From JALYUM01 sp036688685 (GTDB lineage: Bacteria; Pseudomonadota; Gammaproteobacteria; Burkholderiales; Burkholderiaceae_D): 33,207 nucleotides of DNA. Below are positions 8,595 to 18,636 of this stretch, piece by piece. The notes below the pieces were generated by a model. That model made no database searches, was not told where the DNA came from, and worked only from the letters and a program-made list of their open reading frames with translations. Position numbers and translations under genes: made by a program. Each line of letters starts with the position of its first letter. Within the stretch, counting starts at the first letter, position 1. The stretch spans positions 1 to 33,207 of the forward strand of contig NZ_JAQQPS010000037.1 in NCBI RefSeq assembly GCF_036688685.1. Reading direction: 5' to 3'.

Positions 8595-11500
8595 TCACTT
8601 CGCCATGTCCACCACCTGCCCATCGAGGTCGATGGTGGCCACCCGCGCCGCGCCCAGCGCGAGATGCGCCGGCAAGGCGACGCCGCTCTCGCGCGTCCAT
8701 TCGAACAAACTCTGCTCCGCCGGCGTGCCATCGGGGCGCGCGGGCGCCCTGTAAAACGCGTGTTCTTCGCCAAATGCGAGGAGCTTGCCATCGGCATCGA
8801 ACACGCCGGCCAGGCGGATGCCCCCGGCCGGGAACAGCGTGCGCGCCTCGGTCAGCCCCGCCGCCGTACGCAGGGTGATGGCCAGCGCCTGCCAACGCGA
8901 TCGCGCGGGCAGGCGCAGGCGAATGACGCTGGTGCCGCCAGCGCCGGGGGCCAGCGTCATCCACGCGCTGGCGCCGACAGCGGCCCAGTTCCCCTCCCCG
9001 TTCAGCCATGCCAGGCCGGGCGCCGAATCACTGATTTGCACCGCGCTCCACTGGGCAGGCACGCTGCACAACAACACGCCATCGCCCAGCGCGGCCAGTC
9101 CGGCCCCCTGCAGGTTCACCGTCTCGGTGCGCCAGGCCAGCCATTCGCCATCGATCGCCAGCGCTGCCCCATGCTGGCGCGCCGGCATTGCCAGCGGTGC
9201 AGAGGCGACCTGCGCGCTGGTGCCGACCGGGCCATAGGCGGCCAGCTTGTGCTGCACGCCAACCCGGATGCCACTGGCGCGCACCGTCAGCCCGGTGGGA
9301 CCGGCGTTGTCGAAGCCCGGGTGCCCGCTGTCGGCCACCAGGTTGACGCCACCCGCGGCGGGCGGCAGGTCATGCTTGAAGGCGACCTGCAAAGAATAAC
9401 TCGCATGGTTAGCGCTGCTGGTATGCGGCACCTGCTCCGTGGCGGGCAACTGGTCGACGGGATATTCGGCACCGGGCGCGAGCGGCCAGCCGAACCAGGC
9501 CACCGAGGCACCCCGGTTCTGCAGCGGTGACGCCACCACCAGCCAGGCGACGTCGCCGGCGCCAGTGACCAGTGGTGGCACTTCAAGCACGGCTTCGCGG
9601 GTCCAGCCCATGCGCCATAACCGCTGCACGGCTTGCTGCTGCGCTGTCGTGCGGCGCAGGTCGGCATCGGCAATGTCGGGCAGCGGCCATTCGGCGATCA
9701 GGCGCGGCCCCGGATTGAACAGCCAAAGGCGCAGCGGGTCTTGCACCGGAGCGTCCTCCGGTGCCAGCACGCCCGTCGGCGGCACCCGCACGGGCGATGG
9801 CACCCACAGCGGGATGCCCGCATCCGGGCCCAGGTTGCCGACCAGCGTGGCCGCGTAACACTGCGCCCAGTCCAGCAACGGGACCGTGAACAGTTGCATC
9901 GCCAGTCCCGTCTTCGGCGGCGCCGGCGGCCCGCTGCGCAGCGCACCGGCTGCGGTCCAGGTAGCCGATGAGGGCGCCGGCAGGGCGCGATCGGTGTTGA
10001 AGCACGGGATAACGTCGCGATCGCACAGGAACCACGCCGGCACGATACGCGCTTCTTCGGTGGGATTGAGCGTGGCAGCGACAACCTTGTCGAGGTCGGC
10101 ACTGCGGATGCGCAGGAAGCCGGCCAGCGAATAGATGGCCGGCATGGTGTCGAACAGCAGCCGGTACAACTTGCGCCGGTCCGGTTCCCACGGATTGGCA
10201 AGGCGCCTGGCCTCGGTCACGCTATTGGTGCGCAACATCGCGATATCGGCCGACAGGTCGAGTCCCTCTCCGGTCAGCGCGGCATCCTGCAGCGCGCAGA
10301 TCGAGGTCAGGCCGGTCGAACTTTGCAGCAAGCGGTAGTGGCAAATGACGCGCAGCGTCGTCGCCATCGGCGCCTGCACCGCATCCCAGAAATACAGCTC
10401 CACCGCTTGCTTGTCTCTGAGCTGGCGCGCCAGCGTGCCGTTGTATTCCACTGAGCGCAGCAGGACGTCGCCGGTGCGCTCGAACCGCTCGGTGACGTGA
10501 AATTGCGGGTCGCCTGCCGCCATGCCCTTCTTGTTCCAGCCAAACGCTGCCGTCGCGCCCCACCCGAGCATCCCGCGCACGACGACCAGCCGTCCGCCCC
10601 GGCGCTCGAGTTCGAGATAGATTCGGTTGAGCGTCGCGGTGGCGACCGCTGGCGCCAGGGCCGCCTTGACAACCCAGGTGCGCGCATCGGCCAGCACGAT
10701 CCGGTTCACGCCATGCTGACCCGCCAGCGCAATCTCTACCTTGGCGGCGCCGGCCAGCAAGGTAAACGTGCTCTCGCCGTGCTCGATCCGCTCGACCAGC
10801 TGCAATTGCGCCAGCCCCCATCGCTTTTGCACAGGCTCGTCGTCTGCCAGGCTGGCCTGCGTCAGCACGATGACCGGGTCGGCCAAGGCCTGCAAGGCGC
10901 TCGCGCTGCCATCGGCCACCATGGCTGGCAGTGGTGCCAACGAGTCGTCGCTGAGCCTGACCCAGCGGGTCGCGGCGTATTCCCCCCCTGCGACACTGCG
11001 CAGTTCGCCCCATGCCAGCGCGGGATTTGTGGGCGGCGCGCCCATTGCCGCCATTGCCGCAGGTAACAGGAATTGCACTTCGCTCCAACCAAAACGGGCG
11101 CCCGGCCATTCGCTGCGGTGCTCGCTGCGCAGTTCCGGGTGCTTGCCGGCCGGGCGCCACGCCCAGCGCTGCTGCTGCGCCACCTGGTCGGCGCTGTGGA
11201 CCATGGGCGCCACGTCCGCGCCGGCCGGCGCTGCACCCGGCTGCACGCGGGTGGCATCGAACGACGCCGGTGCACCATCGCTGGCAACGCCGGGCGGCAG
11301 CATCCGGTACAGCGCGCGCAGCACGGCGGGTTCGCCGGTATCGCCGCCAACCGCCGGCGACCATTGCTCGCGCGCGAGGCCCGGGCCGGGATCGAAACTG
11401 GCCAGTGGACCGAAGCTGAACGCCTCGGGTGCAATCTTGCTGAAGCCACCGCGCGGCTCCAGCAACATGCCACTATGCGCCCGCAACACGAAAGCATGGG

Positions 11501-12758
11501 CCGCGCCGTCCGCCTGCAGCGGGATCAAGGTGCGCAGCGGCGAGATTCCGGGTGCATCGTTGCGCGCCGCTTCCGGTGGCAATACCCAGTTACTGGCGCC
11601 AGTGAAGTGCGTCAGCGTGGCCGTGTGCTCTGCGTCGCATGTCAGCACAATGTCTTCATTGCATGCGAGTTGCCACGGGCTGGCGGCGGCGCCGCACAGG
11701 TGCAGCGGCACCAGTTGCAGGGATGCCGCACGCGCCATGGCCGCGGCACCGGGTGGGAGCTGCGCCGCGTCCAGGCTACGCCCGTCGACCGCCATGCCGT
11801 CGAGAACCAGCACCAGCGCAGGGGCGTCGATGGCGAGTGTGAGTAGCAGCTGACCATCCACCTTGCGCACTGAAAAGGTCTTGCGGCCGCTCTGGTCGAG
11901 CATCAGGCGCGCATGGCCTGCGGCGCCTAGCTGAGGAAACCAGCCGCGCACATCGACATGCCGGCTTTCGCCGAAAAACCGATACGGTGCGCGCGCCACA
12001 TCGTCCTGCTGTACGCGCAGCAGGCCGGTGCTGGTCGGCAGCCACAACGGGGAGGCGCGCTCCCAGGCGCCATCGATTTTTTCATCGAGCAGCAGCGCAA
12101 CCGGCATCGCGAGCGTCACGTCCGGCGCCGCGTCCTGGCCAAGCGTCATGGCCAGCACGAGTTGGCCGGCAGCGGGCGCCACGCCGGGCTCCTCGAACGA
12201 GAGAACGTCGTCGGCCAGGGTGACGCTGGTCGGGCGCAACGCAATTGGCTCGACCAGGCCGGGCAGCGCCAGCTCACCCGACACCGCCACCGACCAGTGC
12301 TGCGCATCGAATGCCGCGCCAGCCCAGGCATTGCCTTGCCCCAGGACGGGGCAGTCGTCGACTTGCAACGGGGCGCCGTCCAGCATGGGCAGAAAGTCCG
12401 CCAGCGCCTGGGACAGCAGCGTTTGCCCGACCATCGTGCCGCCCGACAGCCACTGGCCTGCAACAAAGCTGGCGGCTGACCCGTCGACGCCGCGCGTGAC
12501 GATGCCATCGACCCAGTCGCCATACACGCTGGCGCTTTCATGCCCATCGGTCACGAAATTACAGAGTGCCGCCACGCGCCCGTCGGCAATGTACATCCGG
12601 TCGAACTGGCGCGGCTGGCCATCGAACCAGGGAATGGTTGCCTTGTCGCGGAGCAATCCTTCCGCGTGGCCGGCGGCAGCCAACGCCTGTGCGCTGGGAT
12701 CTGACTTGGCCTGTGCAGCACTAAAGTCAGCAACGGGCAATGTGTTCTCGTCGGGCAT
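8595..12758 (-). CDS. Giant protein of unknown function, last gene of the four-gene operon
   Basis: This predicted 1387-aa protein matches no family I recognise. It starts MPDENTLPVADF without a signal peptide or membrane segments and is rich in Ala, Leu, Gly, Trp and Pro. Many short alternating hydrophobic stretches suggest a large beta-rich, multi-domain body. Tryptophan-rich patches (for example AQQQRWAWRP, GMLGWGATAAFGW) recur. A stretch in the middle (LANPWEPDRRKLYRLLFDTMPAIYSLAGFLRI) looks more helical. The ATG at 12758 follows the stop of the preceding gene by two bases (TAATCATG), and GGAG lies nine bases upstream, so it is translated with its neighbours. Codon use and GC match the surroundings, and the frame is intact over 4.1 kb, which argues for selection. 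It could be a structural or secreted-complex component, but this is inference only. Confidence 0.85.
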   Translation of the reverse strand: MPDENTLPVADFSAAQAKSDPSAQALAAAGHAEGLLRDKATIPWFDGQPRQFDRMYIADGRVAALCNFVTDGHESASVYGDWVDGIVTRGVDGSAASFVAGQWLSGGTMVGQTLLSQALADFLPMLDGAPLQVDDCPVLGQGNAWAGAAFDAQHWSVAVSGELALPGLVEPIALRPTSVTLADDVLSFEEPGVAPAAGQLVLAMTLGQDAAPDVTLAMPVALLLDEKIDGAWERASPLWLPTSTGLLRVQQDDVARAPYRFFGESRHVDVRGWFPQLGAAGHARLMLDQSGRKTFSVRKVDGQLLLTLAIDAPALVLVLDGMAVDGRSLDAAQLPPGAAAMARAASLQLVPLHLCGAAASPWQLACNEDIVLTCDAEHTATLTHFTGASNWVLPPEAARNDAPGISPLRTLIPLQADGAAHAFVLRAHSGMLLEPRGGFSKIAPEAFSFGPLASFDPGPGLAREQWSPAVGGDTGEPAVLRALYRMLPPGVASDGAPASFDATRVQPGAAPAGADVAPMVHSADQVAQQQRWAWRPAGKHPELRSEHRSEWPGARFGWSEVQFLLPAAMAAMGAPPTNPALAWGELRSVAGGEYAATRWVRLSDDSLAPLPAMVADGSASALQALADPVIVLTQASLADDEPVQKRWGLAQLQLVERIEHGESTFTLLAGAAKVEIALAGQHGVNRIVLADARTWVVKAALAPAVATATLNRIYLELERRGGRLVVVRGMLGWGATAAFGWNKKGMAAGDPQFHVTERFERTGDVLLRSVEYNGTLARQLRDKQAVELYFWDAVQAPMATTLRVICHYRLLQSSTGLTSICALQDAALTGEGLDLSADIAMLRTNSVTEARRLANPWEPDRRKLYRLLFDTMPAIYSLAGFLRIRSADLDKVVAATLNPTEEARIVPAWFLCDRDVIPCFNTDRALPAPSSATWTAAGALRSGPPAPPKTGLAMQLFTVPLLDWAQCYAATLVGNLGPDAGIPLWVPSPVRVPPTGVLAPEDAPVQDPLRLWLFNPGPRLIAEWPLPDIADADLRRTTAQQQAVQRLWRMGWTREAVLEVPPLVTGAGDVAWLVVASPLQNRGASVAWFGWPLAPGAEYPVDQLPATEQVPHTSSANHASYSLQVAFKHDLPPAAGGVNLVADSGHPGFDNAGPTGLTVRASGIRVGVQHKLAAYGPVGTSAQVASAPLAMPARQHGAALAIDGEWLAWRTETVNLQGAGLAALGDGVLLCSVPAQWSAVQISDSAPGLAWLNGEGNWAAVGASAWMTLAPGAGGTSVIRLRLPARSRWQALAITLRTAAGLTEARTLFPAGGIRLAGVFDADGKLLAFGEEHAFYRAPARPDGTPAEQSLFEWTRESGVALPAHLALGAARVATIDLDGQVVDMAK

Positions 12759-12760
12759 GA

Positions 12761-15700
12761 TTATTTACTCCAGTTAATAGGATCGAGGGCAAGCCCGTTG
12801 CAGCGCCACCGCGCAACGATCTGTTGAGGCAGGCTTTGCGCATCTTTCAGCACGATGCGCAGGTCGCCGCCCGGCGAGATGGACGGTGTCACGGGGAGCC
12901 AGCTGCGTACTTGGCCCCACCCGACCGGGCTGTCGGTCCCGGCAGGTGCGTCCCAGGGCTGGCCGGTGAAGGCATGGCCGCGAAAATGCGCCACCAGCCG
13001 GAGCGGCTCGGCAGCGTCGAACTTGAAATACAACAGCAGTTCGGCCTCGGGATCGGGCAAGCGCAGCAGCGCCATGTCGGCGAACGGCGCCAGTGCCGCG
13101 CTGGGGATGTGCTGGCGCACGCTGGGTCGACTGGCGCCGCTGTAAAACCAGTCCAGCCTGGCCAGCCCGATGTCGATCTGCTTGTCATTTGCCACTGTCT
13201 CCACCTGCAACTTCGGCAAGGTGGCGGGCCGGTGGATGCGCGGGCGCCGCAACGGGCCGATCGTGGCCGGCAGCGCCGACACCACGTCGTCGGCGCTGGC
13301 CCCGATGCGGGTCGTTAGCGCCATGCAGGGCGGCTCGTCGTAGACCAGCTCGGCCCAGGTTCCCGGCGCTGCCGTCGCCAGCGTATCGAATTTCATTTGC
13401 GGCGCCCGTTCGGCGGGGTCGCCCGGCTTGCCGCCGAACCAGGCGCTCAGGCAGCTTTCGTCGATGCCATCGTAAAGCGTTGGATATAAAAACTGCAGCG
13501 TGGCGCGGTCCGGATGCATGCGCAGCACACCCTGGCGGGTCCGGGCCACGCGGTTGTACAACGACTGTCGAAACGCGCCCGGCGCATCGAGGGCAATGAC
13601 GAAGGCATCGTCGGGCGCATCGAGCACCTGCGCCGGGCAAAAGCGCGCCGTGAACGGCTCGCGCCGCGCGACCACCAGCCGATGCCACTGGCCGTGCGGC
13701 GCTGTGCGCTCGGCCATCGCGGTGTCGCGGTCGGCCGGCCCGAGCGTGGCGCGCCGGCCCTGGATCGGCGCGTAGCGTGGTACCGCTTCGACCAGCCATT
13801 CCAGTTCGTGGCGCCAGCAATCGGCCAGCCCTTCCCACAGCCACGCCACGCGGCCGAAATCGTCCAGTGCCACTGTATCCTGGGCGCCCGGCTGTTCGCT
13901 CAGCCAGTACAAGGCGCGCGGCCGTTCGGCGGCGGCCAGGGCGTCCGTGGGCAGCCAGAACTGGATGGCCCGGCCCAGCAAGTTGCCCAGCTGATCCTTA
14001 AAAAAAACCCAGTTGCCAGCCGGCTTCTCGAAGGCCTGCTCCAGGGCGCGCCGTTTTGCCACCGACAGCAGGACCTCGCGCGCCGCGCCGGCGCCGAGCA
14101 GCGCCTGCATGGCAGCGAGCACCAGCGCGGCATCGCCATCGCTGGCGGCCAGTGCCCGCACTGTTTTAAGCACGGCATCGCTGCGGTTGGCGCTGGCGAC
14201 GGCCTGCTCGGCGCCAGGAGCGCCGGCCAGCGTTGCGGCCGCCGCCGCCGGTGCGCTCCGCAGGATGAACTCGCGCGCATCGAGCAGGCCCGGCGTGATG
14301 CCCTCAGCGCGCGGTTCCTGCGGCGCCGCAGCGGCCCAGCGCCGCCCCATTTCAATGGGCGCATACACCTTGATCAGGCGCGGTACCGCCTGCACCAGCG
14401 CCACCGCATTGAACGGTGTCGGGTCACCCGGTGCGGCCACATCGCGCAGCCACAAGCGGTAGCCGCCAATCAGTTCCGCGTCCGGCGCGCTTCTGGCTGC
14501 GGCATGCTGCACCACCACCCGCACGGTCGCCGGTGCGGCCGGATCGCCCTGCACTTCCATGACCCGCGCGGCCCCCTCGCCCAGCCACGCCGGCGCCGGC
14601 AGCGGGGCCCAGAATCGTTCGAAATGCGGTACCGCGCGCAGCGCCTCCGGGCTGCTGCCGGCCAGATGCTGGACCAGCACCACCTGAGACGCGGGTGCTT
14701 CGAGCGTGCCCGCGATCCTGCGCCGGATGGCAACGAACAGGCGCGTGGCCATGCCCGGCGCCAGCGCCAGCGTGCAGTCGAGGCGCCGGCCGGGCTGGCC
14801 ATCGACGGTATCGGCGGCTTCGGCCGCATCGGCCAGCGGCACCGGTTCCAGGTTATGGTGCGACAGATTGGGCAGGCCGGCGATGCTGTCGTCGGTGTCG
14901 CCTGCCGGCTGGCCGAAGGCGGCGCCGGTGCTGCCCAGGCTGCCCAGCGAGCGCGCCAGCGCCAGCGCAGCGTCGTCGTCGTCGCCATAAAACCCGGTCG
15001 CCACCACCGGATAATCCTGGCGGTACAGCACGGCCTCGAGTTCTTCCGGCTCGGGCTGGTCGGCAGCCAAGGCAAACCGGATACTGCAGCGGGCCAGGTT
15101 GCCTTCGTCCGGCGGCGCCACCAGCTCGGCCGAGACGCGCAAGGGCGGCGCGGGCTGGTCCAGGCGCTGGCGCTTGAGCAGTACGTGCCCGCTGTGCGTG
15201 CAGCGGCCATGGTGGTTGAACAGCCTGACTTCGTAGTTGAGGAGTTCTCCTGCCAGCTGGTCTATCCCGAGCCGGTCGGCAATGCGGAACGGCCGCTCGG
15301 CCCAGGCCACGCCGGCAGGCGGCGCGCCACGCAGCGTGTCGACCGAAGACGGAATCAGCACCGGTCCGGAGTCGCTCGACGCACGCTGCGCGACGCCCAG
15401 GGTCCGGCGTGACTGGTAAAACGGCGCAAACGGTCCCGCGCCACCCGGCGTCGCGAACAGACTGCCATTCGTGATGCGCTTGCCGTCGTGCTCGAAGTAC
15501 AGCGTCACACCAGCGGCAGACTGCTGCGCGGTGACGCGCAACCGGGCCGGCCCGGCATCGCCGCCATCGACTTGCGCAGGCGGCGCCTGCGGGCCGGCGC
15601 TGGACTCCACGATGAACAGCAGCGCGCCATACGCCACGATGGGGTGGTTGGTGGCGCTGCCACCGAGTGCGGTGATCAGGGCCAGGCACATCTCGTCGTC

Positions 15701-16105
15701 GCTGGCGTAGTTCTCCATCGCCGGCTGCGCTGGGAAATCGCGGTAGACCTGGTACAGCCGCAGCGGCAGCACCGGGTTCGCCAGCGACTCGTCCATGGCG
15801 TTGCCCAGCTCGGCGGCTTTTGCGGCATCGGCCAGCGTCGCCAACGCCGCCCGGCTCGCTTCAAACGGCGCGGCGCCAGCGCTGGTGCCGGCCGCGAGCA
15901 CCGGCCGCACGCTGTCGCCATCGGCTTCCAGCACGATCTGCCACAGCGACTCCACGCCGGCCGGCAAGGGCGACACCGGCAGGTAGGACCAGGGCGCCGC
16001 CGGTCTCAGCTTGCCGTCGGCGTCGACCTCCAGGTGCAGGTTTTCCGGGATGCGCACGCCCAGCCACTGGGTCTTGCGGATGCGCTTGAAATAATATTCG
16101 CTCAT
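12761..16105 (-). CDS. Giant protein of unknown function, third gene of the operon
   Basis: The coding region predicts 1114 aa beginning MSEYYFKRIRKTQWLGVRIP. There is no signal peptide or membrane segment. The ATG at 16105 overlaps the stop of the upstream gene in the ATGA arrangement, which decides the start; the frame stays open to 16921 only as a shadow of that gene. The first 200 residues are mixed, with YASDDEMCLALITALGG resembling a small helical unit. Most of the rest alternates hydrophobic and polar residues like stacked beta domains. A stretch near the middle (APATVRVVVQHAA... IGGYRLWLRDVAAPGDPTPF) could be a fibronectin-type unit. The C-terminal third holds DWFYSGASRPSVRQHIPSA. I do not recognise a catalytic motif. 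Coupled translation with both neighbours suggests the products form one complex or pathway. Confidence 0.85.
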   Translation of the reverse strand: MSEYYFKRIRKTQWLGVRIPENLHLEVDADGKLRPAAPWSYLPVSPLPAGVESLWQIVLEADGDSVRPVLAAGTSAGAAPFEASRAALATLADAAKAAELGNAMDESLANPVLPLRLYQVYRDFPAQPAMENYASDDEMCLALITALGGSATNHPIVAYGALLFIVESSAGPQAPPAQVDGGDAGPARLRVTAQQSAAGVTLYFEHDGKRITNGSLFATPGGAGPFAPFYQSRRTLGVAQRASSDSGPVLIPSSVDTLRGAPPAGVAWAERPFRIADRLGIDQLAGELLNYEVRLFNHHGRCTHSGHVLLKRQRLDQPAPPLRVSAELVAPPDEGNLARCSIRFALAADQPEPEELEAVLYRQDYPVVATGFYGDDDDAALALARSLGSLGSTGAAFGQPAGDTDDSIAGLPNLSHHNLEPVPLADAAEAADTVDGQPGRRLDCTLALAPGMATRLFVAIRRRIAGTLEAPASQVVLVQHLAGSSPEALRAVPHFERFWAPLPAPAWLGEGAARVMEVQGDPAAPATVRVVVQHAAARSAPDAELIGGYRLWLRDVAAPGDPTPFNAVALVQAVPRLIKVYAPIEMGRRWAAAAPQEPRAEGITPGLLDAREFILRSAPAAAAATLAGAPGAEQAVASANRSDAVLKTVRALAASDGDAALVLAAMQALLGAGAAREVLLSVAKRRALEQAFEKPAGNWVFFKDQLGNLLGRAIQFWLPTDALAAAERPRALYWLSEQPGAQDTVALDDFGRVAWLWEGLADCWRHELEWLVEAVPRYAPIQGRRATLGPADRDTAMAERTAPHGQWHRLVVARREPFTARFCPAQVLDAPDDAFVIALDAPGAFRQSLYNRVARTRQGVLRMHPDRATLQFLYPTLYDGIDESCLSAWFGGKPGDPAERAPQMKFDTLATAAPGTWAELVYDEPPCMALTTRIGASADDVVSALPATIGPLRRPRIHRPATLPKLQVETVANDKQIDIGLARLDWFYSGASRPSVRQHIPSAALAPFADMALLRLPDPEAELLLYFKFDAAEPLRLVAHFRGHAFTGQPWDAPAGTDSPVGWGQVRSWLPVTPSISPGGDLRIVLKDAQSLPQQIVARWRCNGLALDPINWSK

Positions 16106-18606
16106 GCGGGTGCTCCCAACAGGTTGTTGACGTCGGTTTCGACGTTCCGGTAGACGGCGCGGCCGGCCTCCACGGCCGCGCCGTCCGCCACGATATGCAG
16201 CGTCAGCCCGGCCGATATGCCCAGCACATTGACGGCGAGCCGGGCACGGCCATCGATACCGATGCTGCCGTCGCTGGCCAGTGCCGCTTCCAGGTCCAGG
16301 TCGACATGCAGGCGCATGCTGAAATCCCAGTCCTCGTGCCATGAAATGGTGATGTGGCCGAAGCCGATGCTGATCCGGATCCGGAAGCCGATCTGCACGT
16401 GCAGCGCCAGTTCGACCGTGCAGCTGGCGTGGGCCAGGCCGTAGACCAGCAGCCGGCCATCCCGGAAATTGCCCATCAGGGCCAGACTGGCGGAAAAATT
16501 CGCGCTGACGCTGCCCGAGAGCGAGGCCGGCCCGATCGACACCGTGCCGGTCGACGCATTGAACCCGGCGGACAGCGCCGAGCGCGCGATCGCGTAGACC
16601 TGGCCCCCGGCCGAGCGCAGCACCAGCGACGCCGATCCGGCGACCCGTAGCGGACCGAGCGTCGTATCGACTTCCACGGGACCGAGCGCCAGCGCCATGC
16701 CGGCAGGGGCCGCCTCGAAGGCGAGTTGTGCGCGCGGCATCTGCATGCCCAGCAGTTGGGCCGCAGGAATCAGGTTGGTCAGGCTGGAGCGCCCGTCCGG
16801 GCGGGTCATGGCCACCACGCGCAGCGACGGCTGCTGGCCGTCGAACATGGCCAGCCCGACGGCGGATGGCTGCTGCTGGAACGGCGCCGAGCGGGCGTCG
16901 GCGCGGCTGGTGTAGAGCCACAGCCGGCCGAAGGCGGCAAACTGCATGTCCAGCGTCATCAGCAGCGTCAGGTCGGCCACGTACAGCGACATGGCCCGGT
17001 CGCCATGGGTTTGCGACGATTCAGCGAAGATGCGTGCCACCACGCACAGGTCGCCCACGGCATCGGTCCAGCTCTCCTGGCTGAACACGTCCGGCAGGCC
17101 GGTTTCAAGTTTGCGCCGCCCCTCGGCCAGCGTCAGCCCGGTGACGCCCGCCACCATGCGGTTGATGCCGGCGCCGAGCTCGATGCGGGTCGCCACCACG
17201 CCGGGAAACAGTGCGATGTTCACATCGTCCTGGGCGGCCATGATCGACAGCGCCGGCAGCCAGGCATCTTTGCCGCTCGCGCGCATGCGGCCGATCTGGA
17301 ACGTCGCTTCGACAGCTGCCAGTGCCGGCGACGATATACGTCCATGGCCGCGCACTGCCTGGACGTTCGGGCCATCGATCTGTACCAGGCTCGCTTGCCC
17401 CTTGAAGCCGCCGGGCGCGGCCAGTTCGATCGCCATTGCCGGCTTGCCCAGCGTGATGTCGAGTGCCGGCCCGCCGGCCAGGTTGATGGCAATGCTGGCC
17501 ACGCTGCCGCTGACCACCGCGCCGCCCGCCTCGAAGCGCAGCGTGACGCCCAGCAGGGTGACGCCGGACTTGCTGAACGCCAGCCGCGGCACGCGCATGT
17601 CGAACACCTTGAACGCCTGCAGATGCAAGCCCTCGGGTGGTGAAAAGGCAAACGTCGGCAAGCCGATGTCGGCAAGTTCCAGCTGCACATCGTCAAAACT
17701 GACCGCCAGCCCGGTGAACAGGCGGCCGAACCAGGCGTCGGCATCGGCGCCCAGGTCGCGCGGCAAAAAGGTGACCCGCCCCCCGATGCTGACCCTGGTG
17801 GCCAGGGCCGCGGCCGGGCCGCTGAACGCCACGGCGACATGCATCTGGTCGAAGCCGAGCATGCCACTCGGGTCGCTCCAGGGCACGTTGTTGGCGATGC
17901 GGGTCAGTCCCGTGATGGTCAGCGTATCGCGTGCCAGGTCGGCGCTCACGGCCAGCTGCAAATCGACGCTGGCGCCGCGGAAATAGGCCAGCTCAAACCG
18001 GGCTTGCAGTCGCGCTTCCAGCTGCCCGCCGCGCACCACCAGCGTGCCCTCCCGGACATGCAGCGCCAGCTGGTCGATGGTGACATTGCCCGGCACCAGG
18101 GCGGCGCTGCATTCCCGCACCCCGGAGGCATCAAGCACCAGGCGCGTGATGTCGAACCGGATACCCGCCATGCCGGGCAGCGCCATGGTTGCCGCGGGCG
18201 CGTCATCGGTGCCTTCCAGCGTCAACCGCCACGGGTCCAGCCCGAGCGCCAGCGTGGCCGTGCCGGCGTGGATCGCCAGTCCCGGAAATGGTTCGACATG
18301 CTGCACCAGCGTCTGCAGCGCGCTCAGGCCCTGTACCACCCAGGTGTCACCGGGCGCGGGGCGCAGCGCCAGGTCGATGTCGAACGCCGGCCGCCAGCCC
18401 TTCAGCGCGCCGATTTGACCGAGCTGCAACTGCGCTTTGAGCATGACCTGCGGCGCGCCCAGGTCGAATGCTTTGTCGGCAAACAGCAGCCGGAAATCCG
18501 GCCCGGTCAGTGTGTCGGTGCCGAGGACGCCAGCTGCGACGGCCAGCACCTGGCCGGGAAACAGGTCGGTCGGTTCCGCCAGTTGCGCGAGGATTTTATA
18601 AGTCAT
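16102..18606 (-). CDS. Large beta-rich protein of unknown function, second gene of the operon
   Basis: This 834-aa protein begins MTYKILAQLAEPTDLFPGQV without a signal peptide. Long runs alternate hydrophobic and polar residues (LQLAVSADLARDTLTITGL, LDITLGKPAMAIELAAPGG, SANFSASLALMGNF), the pattern of extended beta-sheet such as a beta-helix, a beta-barrel or a lipid-channel-like sheet. The last 130 residues include HVQIGFRIRISIGFGHITIS and DFSMRLHVDLDLEAAL, again pure strand pattern. No enzyme motif is visible. AGGA lies six bases before the ATG (AGGACTGACC), and the membrane-protein gene ends 30 bp upstream. Its end overlaps the next start (ATGA). A resemblance to large uncharacterised DUF6603-like proteins came to mind, but I cannot confirm it without a profile search. 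Confidence 0.85.
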   Translation of the reverse strand: MTYKILAQLAEPTDLFPGQVLAVAAGVLGTDTLTGPDFRLLFADKAFDLGAPQVMLKAQLQLGQIGALKGWRPAFDIDLALRPAPGDTWVVQGLSALQTLVQHVEPFPGLAIHAGTATLALGLDPWRLTLEGTDDAPAATMALPGMAGIRFDITRLVLDASGVRECSAALVPGNVTIDQLALHVREGTLVVRGGQLEARLQARFELAYFRGASVDLQLAVSADLARDTLTITGLTRIANNVPWSDPSGMLGFDQMHVAVAFSGPAAALATRVSIGGRVTFLPRDLGADADAWFGRLFTGLAVSFDDVQLELADIGLPTFAFSPPEGLHLQAFKVFDMRVPRLAFSKSGVTLLGVTLRFEAGGAVVSGSVASIAINLAGGPALDITLGKPAMAIELAAPGGFKGQASLVQIDGPNVQAVRGHGRISSPALAAVEATFQIGRMRASGKDAWLPALSIMAAQDDVNIALFPGVVATRIELGAGINRMVAGVTGLTLAEGRRKLETGLPDVFSQESWTDAVGDLCVVARIFAESSQTHGDRAMSLYVADLTLLMTLDMQFAAFGRLWLYTSRADARSAPFQQQPSAVGLAMFDGQQPSLRVVAMTRPDGRSSLTNLIPAAQLLGMQMPRAQLAFEAAPAGMALALGPVEVDTTLGPLRVAGSASLVLRSAGGQVYAIARSALSAGFNASTGTVSIGPASLSGSVSANFSASLALMGNFRDGRLLVYGLAHASCTVELALHVQIGFRIRISIGFGHITISWHEDWDFSMRLHVDLDLEAALASDGSIGIDGRARLAVNVLGISAGLTLHIVADGAAVEAGRAVYRNVETDVNNLLGAPA

Positions 18607-18636
18607 GGTCAGTCCTGAGTGAAAGGGTGGGAGAAT

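Noticed and set aside
13514..15412. 632-codon plus-strand open frame
   Set aside because: Antisense shadow of the third operon gene, with no ribosome-binding site and biased Arg/Gln/His content.
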